A DNA stretch of 64,000 nt from Bostrychus sinensis (taxonomy: Eukaryota; Chordata; Actinopteri; Gobiiformes; Eleotridae), in the NCBI GenBank assembly GCA_020698575.1, contig CM036251.1, positions 31,685,288 to 31,749,287 on the forward strand. The letters run 5' to 3'. The notes under the pieces are model-generated. The model was not told where the DNA came from. It did no database searches and saw only the letters and a list, made by a program, of their open reading frames with translations. Below are positions 58,295 to 64,000 of the stretch, one piece after another. Position numbers and translations under genes: made by a program. Numbering within the stretch: position 1 is the first letter of the stretch; the number at the start of each line of letters is the position of its first letter.

Positions 58295-58982
58295 GGTTAG
58301 TATTATGAGCACAGTTCCATGCCACAGTGCATTTGTTGTTGGCTGCATACAAACTAACTTCACAGATAATACACATGTTCTTCTAGGACACAGACAGTGT
58401 TTTTCTTATCATATGTCCCAGGATTTACTGCCAGGATTTACTGCCTAGTATTTTGTATTTGCATAAGGTGATGTCAGGATCCTGTTTTTTTCTTCCTCAG
58501 GCCTGTCTGATGCTCTGGAGCCTGAGCAGACCTCTGGAGACATCTGCAGACACATACTTTACACACAAATTGGTCAGGGATTTACTGTGTCAGATACTCA
58601 TCTGTGAGCGTACAGTGAACAGGAGTTACTCCAGCAGCTCCAGTTGTTTTGGGAAGCACTGAAATTGTTACTGTTGAAAGAATTCACTTTGCTATAACCC
58701 TGAAAACATGGCTTCATTTTTTTTATTTTCATTATCCTTATGGTTTTGCAGTGTGTTGAAGCCCATCCTTATGGTGCCTTTTATGCCTGGGATCTTTGCC
58801 AAGATTCTTCCTGAAGTTATGTCATTAGGATACACGCTGAGCATGTGCCATAGCATCATAATTCCACACTTATTCATATGACTGCTAAACAGTATATTAA
58901 AGACTAGAGACTTGTTTTAGTCAGTATTCCTCAGTAGCACACTTGTTACAACTGTCAGTCCACTATGTAAGGTAAAGGCTAA

Positions 58983-59262
58983 TTAAGGTTCTCTTCATTT
59001 GACTCATCTTTCAGTTATTCTGGGGCAACCTGTCAGGAGCAGTGACACCTGGGGAGCCCAACCAGTGCCCAGGGACCCCTCTCAGGATCTTGAACTAGGA
59101 TCTTGAGTACCAAGCTGGAGGAATAGCCTATTGTGCATGTTTTAGGTTGATGGAGGAAACTGAAGTTCCTGGAACATGCAAACTCCACAGAGAAAAACCC
59201 CTCCTGGCCAGTCCAACAATCCAACCCGGGACCTTTTTGCTGTGAGGCGATCAGCTCTCTGT
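58983..59262 (-). mobile_element. tRNA-derived SINE, reverse copy
   Basis: On the - strand it reads GCCTCACAGCAAAAAGGTCC, then GAGTTTGCATGTTCC, AAAACATGCACAATAGGCTA and TGCTCCTGACAGGTTGCCCC: the same head and tail as 1490-1843. The A box is eroded. Confidence 0.75.
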
Positions 59263-59961
59263 GATGTTTCTTGCATTGCTCCAGTCCCGTCCATACAACC
59301 TTTTGCAGGTGTAGTCTAATCGCTACAGTACAGAGCAACTCATTATTTTTAAGTACTTTGATACAGATATTTTCTACTTACATTCTACTCAGTGACAGCA
59401 CACACATGTTGTCAGTTGACTGTCATTTAACAAAGTCATCTTGTTTGTGCATGGCTATTTTTTAGTGACTAATGCCCTTTTGTCCTTTGAAAATGTCTAA
59501 CAGTCTGCTGCAATGGAAATTGTGGGATTTTTAAATCTAATACTACGCCACATAATTGTTGTAATTGAAGACAAGGCTTTATTACCCAGAGACTTTGACA
59601 CATGTTTGCATTATATGAAGCTAAAGCATCAACCAGGAAGACTAATCTCTTTACCCACTCCTCTCAGCTGACTCCCTCTTTCAGCCAAGGTTAGGCTTAA
59701 AACATTCCTTTTTGGAAAAGCTCATGGTCAGGCCAGCTAGGAACAGCTAACTCCACAGTTGAAGCTGAGCTGCTCTAGGAGCTAGAAGCTGGGGGAAGTA
59801 TGGTGCACTGTGCCTCTGTCCTCTGGTTCTATGTGTCCTTCCACTTTTATCACTATCAGTAATATCCAATTATTACAGTCAGTTCATTGCTATTCACACA
59901 CGTTGTCCCTCTGTTCCACTCTTATTGTTTCAAATGACTGGCAACTCTTAGATATCACTAC
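59263..59961. other. Intergenic, nothing recognised
   Basis: No exon or repeat call. Confidence 0.45.
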
Positions 59962-60625
59962 TAGGGATTTCCCAGTACCAGGCGCTGATCAAGAAATTCT
60001 TAAATGTTTGGATTGCATCAGAGTCACATGATCTGTTGTTTTACATCTGCCGCAAACCAAAACACAAACAAACAAAATAACAAATCAATTTTTACTCATT
60101 TTTGTTTTTAATTTTGGATAATGTCAAAAAAGGCTCTATTGTATAATCAGCTTCAGTGGAAATAGTGTCCTCCAAGAGCTGCAGCTGTTCCCTAGAGCAG
60201 CTTAAATACTGACTGGAGAGACTCTGCAGACATTAAAATCCCTCATAATGGCAGAGAAAGAAGACATTTTACCTCTGCAATGCCTTTGTTTAAATGGGGC
60301 ATGCAGTTTGGAAAAGACAAACACCATAGTGTGATGTGTAGCCTGCAGTGCTAACTTTATGTACTTTGTTTATGTATGCAGATGAGCCATGTGCTCTGGA
60401 GCTTAGTGTCTTATAACAGGCCACAGATGGTGCATATAAATTATAATAAACCTTAATAGGCCTTTAGAAGCAATGCAATATGTTAGGTGTTATTATTAAA
60501 TGCAAAAACAAAAAAAAAAAGAAAAAAAAAAAAAGATTGGTGTCTGGACTCAGATTGGCCAAAACTAACCATTAAATGATCAGTATCAGATTGGGAGACA
60601 AAAAAAGTTGATTGGGACGTCCCTA
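59962..60625. mobile_element. hAT-like non-autonomous element
   Basis: The ends TAGGGATTTCCC and GGGACGTCCCTA are inverted repeats with two mismatches. The right arm (GATCAGTATCAGATTGGGAG, GATTGGGACGTCCC) is the terminus of a common fish hAT family. The interior 60090-60400 is shared with 35745-36065. The target duplication is not recognisable. Confidence 0.65.
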
Positions 60626-62299
60626 GTGCTGACTGGACCTTAGCTGACCCCATCTGTGCCCCTCTCCCAACCTGTGGGCCCTCAACCTCACCTCCTATGG
60701 ACTCAGCTGTCTGGATGAAGCCTTCTACCTTCATTTGTATGAATATTTTATTTGAGTCTCTCCTGCTCAAGTTAGAGAAGCTCCCATTGTCTGGTTGTTC
60801 TGTGCACAGCTTATGAACCTTGAATCAGAGCTGGCTGAAAGTCAGAAAAGTGGTTATTTCAATGCTGGTCACATAACTCAAAAAACTCAAAAAAAAACCT
60901 CAAAAAAAAAAAAAAAGAAAAACGTTAAAGTTAAACCTGGATAATAATTGGCCATAGACGTTCCCAAAGAGCAACCTAAGCTCTAATGCAGGTCTTTTAT
61001 GACAGTTTTCCCTTTGTTTGAAGTGTCTCATATATTCAGCACATTCCGCTCCAGTCCAGAGAGGTGAAACACTTGTCATGAGAATATTATTCACGCTTTA
61101 ATAAACCGTCTGCTCTCCTCCGTCTCTCTCCTCACTTGTGCATTACTACGGCGAAGGCAGCGAAAGGCCATGTGCAATGTCTGTGCTCTGATATAGAGGT
61201 CAGAGAAATGTCACCTATCTGAAGACGCTGACCAGTAACACACCTAATTACACGTGAATGGGACGCTCTGTGCATGTCCCAGTACTGCCACGGTCCACGT
61301 TTTACCATCCGTGATGCATGCATCAAAACTTCTCAGTTCTTCAGTTGGGCTTCACTAAATTTCACTGAAAAAGCTTTACTTTGATTGCCCAGCAGTGGAC
61401 AATTATGTTGGATTTTGAGCTTAACAGTGTAACATGGTCCACTGCTGTGTCTGTTACTAAGCTACTATTAACATTGGAGCCTTAAAGGAGCCTTGTTTAC
61501 CCGCCTTCCCAATAGCAGTCTACGCTAATATCTAGCAACACATAATTATCTGTAAATGCCTGGGCTGGCTCTTGGCCGCGCTGTTCCTCAGACTGCTGCC
61601 TCGGCTCTCAACTCCTGGTCAGAGAAAATAGCCTTATCATTTAATTCAAATGAGATTTTGCTGATGGAGTGGTCATGCCTCAACTATTCACTGTCTATCT
61701 TTTTATGATCACAAAAAGCCCTTTCATTATGCAAGAATGATTCATATCCATGTTGCTTTACTTAAACCTCAGGCCCCTTCAAATGTTTTTTTGCTCTAAT
61801 TTTGGCATATCTTTTACTAGGGTGATGATATTTGACAAAGAGTGCGTTTACATGCACTTGAGTATCCTGGTTATGAGCCTTATCCCTATTATGACAGTAT
61901 TCTGGATATGATGTTTACATGCACTTGGAGAAACCTGGATGCTCTTATCCCTGTATGCATGACAAAATATAATATTTTATATCATATCTTATATATTTAT
62001 GGGAATCGAGTGTGGAGTGGGGTCCCACAGCAGCTGTAGTGTAGCAATAGTTTCGTCCGTGAGCAGTGGAGACAGGGACACTGCACTGAAAAAAAGGGAG
62101 AATGGGGGTTGCTGATTTTGTAAATAAAAATAATATAGCAATGACATGTTTTAATTACGATCCTGCTCAAAACATGTTTAAATCTTGTAAAACTTGTACA
62201 ATTGTAACAGATGTAAAATCTACATGTTTTGTTCATGTTAAGAATACATAAAATAGTTACATTTTGTAGTGAAGCTCCGCCCTCCAGCCAAAGGCGAGA
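60626..62299. other. Intergenic; single-copy-looking blocks
   Basis: 61130-61320 and 61470-61690 have balanced composition and no relatives in the window. 61845-61960 carries two copies of GTTTACATGCACTTG 66 bp apart, a word common in fish repeats. Nothing else recognised. Confidence 0.4.
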
Positions 62300-63920
62300 A
62301 TTCCCCTCTCCCAAGGGAAACATTCAAACATACACAGGAGAAGAATCACAGGAGCCATCTTGGCTGCATTTTGTCTGGACCTTGAGAGCTTTGTGAAAGG
62401 TAAAACTTCTCAAATACTTTAAAAACCTGTTGGAGTTAGCGTGCAGTTATTGTAAATGAATGTTTTTGCTAACATAAAATGTTTATTCCTCTGTGCAGTT
62501 GAACACCACATACGGGCTAAATCAAGGTTAATGTTAAGGTTATCTAATGCATGATACAACTCACTAGCACTAATGTCAATCATTTTAAATGTAAAATGCC
62601 ATCTATTGTTAAGTGAAAGAATATACTAAGTTTGTTACTCTTTCCACAGAGTCTGCAAGTGGAGATTGTTCAGAGCACTGTGCTGTTAGGACGCTAGATG
62701 CTGTTTAAACTGGAAAATCTGCATAAGGTAACAACTAATGACTGAATATGTATTATTACATTGCAAGGTTACACTGGCACTTTTTTGTGTGTACACAGAA
62801 AATACGATAAATGTGAGAAGGCTAATGGCTTTACACATTCACAACCAGCTACGGTTTTCCTGTTAGCCGCATGTAATTTAATGTGCAGAGCTTACTGTTT
62901 CACTAAAATGTCTTTATCTGTTTCAGGAAAGGTGGAGGGCTGTCTGAGAAGTGCTGCAGAGCTTTATGTCATAGATAACTCAAGTAAGAAAACCAACAAA
63001 ACTGATTGTGTGTTTTGTTTTTGTGACAAATAAATAATAACCAGTGAACGTCTTTTGCTTGTATCTATAGGATGACGTTGGGCTGAAGGTCATATTTACC
63101 TCACTGTGCACCTGAGGACCAGGGGAATCAAGTGAAGAAGCATGTGGTAAGTCTACTTTTATTGATGTCATTTAGTTACAATATAGTTACTAGTCTTCGC
63201 CATACAGGTGCTCATCATACATTTATTATGAGTGAATTTATTTTAGTTGTCCAATTGAATGTAATTCTGTAAACACATTTAAAATAAATAAAATATATAT
63301 TATATAATAAAATATAATCATATTATAAATTGTCTATTTTCTACATGCAAACAGAATACTAGGTCTGCAGTTCTGTATACTTGTATAATAAGCAGGATTA
63401 CAAAATAATATGTGGTATTTATAGAGCAATTTATTTGAATATGGCAGTTCATAATGTTTGAGAATCTGTACTTATACAATACTAATCAAATACTTTGTTT
63501 CAGCAGGAAGAAGACAGAGCTGACTTCAAGGAATCAGTTGGAACACAACAGTAACAGGAATTTACTCTATGCAACTGTGGACTGTTTCTGTGCTTTAACC
63601 CCTCATGTTCACAAGCTTTAGATGTTTTATAACTAAAGTCCAGCGAACGTTACTGACTTTCTTAACAAGAGTTTGTGAATTTTGTGCCTTTGGTGCCTCC
63701 TGTTTTCAGATTAGTAAGTATGAAGTATGTCCAGTCCAAATATTTGTGTATATTGACTGTGCTATTTTCTAATGTCAGATTTTATTATAATGTCCTGAAA
63801 AAGTGATTTTTGTTTGTCTCAACCTTGTCACAATCCAGATTATTTGCCGCACTTGTACAATGCTCTGTCTCTGTATGTTTTTATTTTTATTTTGAGTCAA
63901 TACAATCTTGTGGAAAAGTT
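62300..63920 (+). ncRNA. Candidate five-exon non-coding RNA gene
   Basis: Five blocks are joined by four introns with good GT-AG signals. Exon 1 (about 62300-62399) ends GTGAAAG before GTAAAA. Exon 2 is 62650-62727 (after CTCTTTCCACAG, before GTAACA). Exon 3 is 62927-62983 (after TTTATCTGTTTCAG, before GTAAGA). Exon 4 is 63071-63146 (after TGTATCTATAG, before GTAAGT). Exon 5 starts at 63504, after TTTGTTTCAG, with a tandem CAGCAG acceptor. All three frames of exon 2 contain stops and the longest spliced frame seen is under 25 codons, so it is unlikely to be coding. A pyrimidine stretch (TTCCCCTCTCCC) near the presumed start recalls 5'-TOP promoters of snoRNA host genes. Introns are about 250, 199, 87 and 357 bp. 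No clear C/D box pair or complete H/ACA fold is visible. The 3' end is guessed near 63920 from an AATACA-type signal. Called from splice signals alone. Confidence 0.45.
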
Positions 63921-64000
63921 ATTGTTGTCTCTTTGTAAGGCTGTGACATGCTTATGTCACATGCACTGCAGCACTAGTGTTAGCTGTAATTGTGCAGTTT

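Overview
This window looks like gene-poor teleost (ray-finned fish) nuclear DNA. It is about 60% A+T, carries long homopolymers and microsatellites, and is packed with repeat types typical of bony fish: hAT, Tc1/mariner and PIF/Harbinger DNA transposons, tRNA-derived SINEs and L2-like LINE tails. No prokaryotic gene organisation is present. Almost all of the computed open reading frames are chance or repeat-derived.

The only host protein-coding sequence I can defend is one exon at 7150-7549 on the + strand. It is the last coding exon of a class 3 semaphorin (most like sema3d), encoding the end of the Ig domain and the basic C-terminal tail, followed by a 3' UTR with two poly(A) signals (7727 and 8006). 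As read here it contains a +1 frame change between about 7340 and 7372. Positions 1-7149 are therefore probably the last intron. The roughly 54 kb after 8030 hold no recognisable protein-coding exon, which fits a gene desert beside the semaphorin.

Layout: 1-7149, repeat-filled intron ending in an 11-bp-unit minisatellite. 7150-8030, semaphorin 3' end. 8433-16432, transposons (one hAT with a perfect 8-bp target duplication at 8869-9993), a second minisatellite and a decayed Tc1/mariner-like element. 16433-30500, mostly unassigned single-copy-looking DNA with a third minisatellite, a Harbinger MITE and scattered fragments. 30500-38850, dense nested transposons, including a nearly intact Tc1 with one frameshift (33239-34670) and a hAT sitting inside another repeat with a clean target duplication (35704-36370). 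A fourth, highly ordered minisatellite (37366-37806) lies inside another dispersed repeat. 38850-60630, more nested elements separated by single-copy-looking DNA. 62300-63920, five blocks bounded by good GT-AG splice signals on the + strand but with no open frame, a candidate multi-exon non-coding RNA gene.

The most interesting points are the candidate non-coding gene at the right end, the four arrays of one 11-bp unit (two sharing a conserved non-array flank, one with a 33/44-bp higher-order structure), the frame change in the semaphorin exon, and two hAT-like elements with different ends but the same interior. I found no new enzymatic or defence system. Repeat and family names rest on recognising motifs by eye; no database search was possible.
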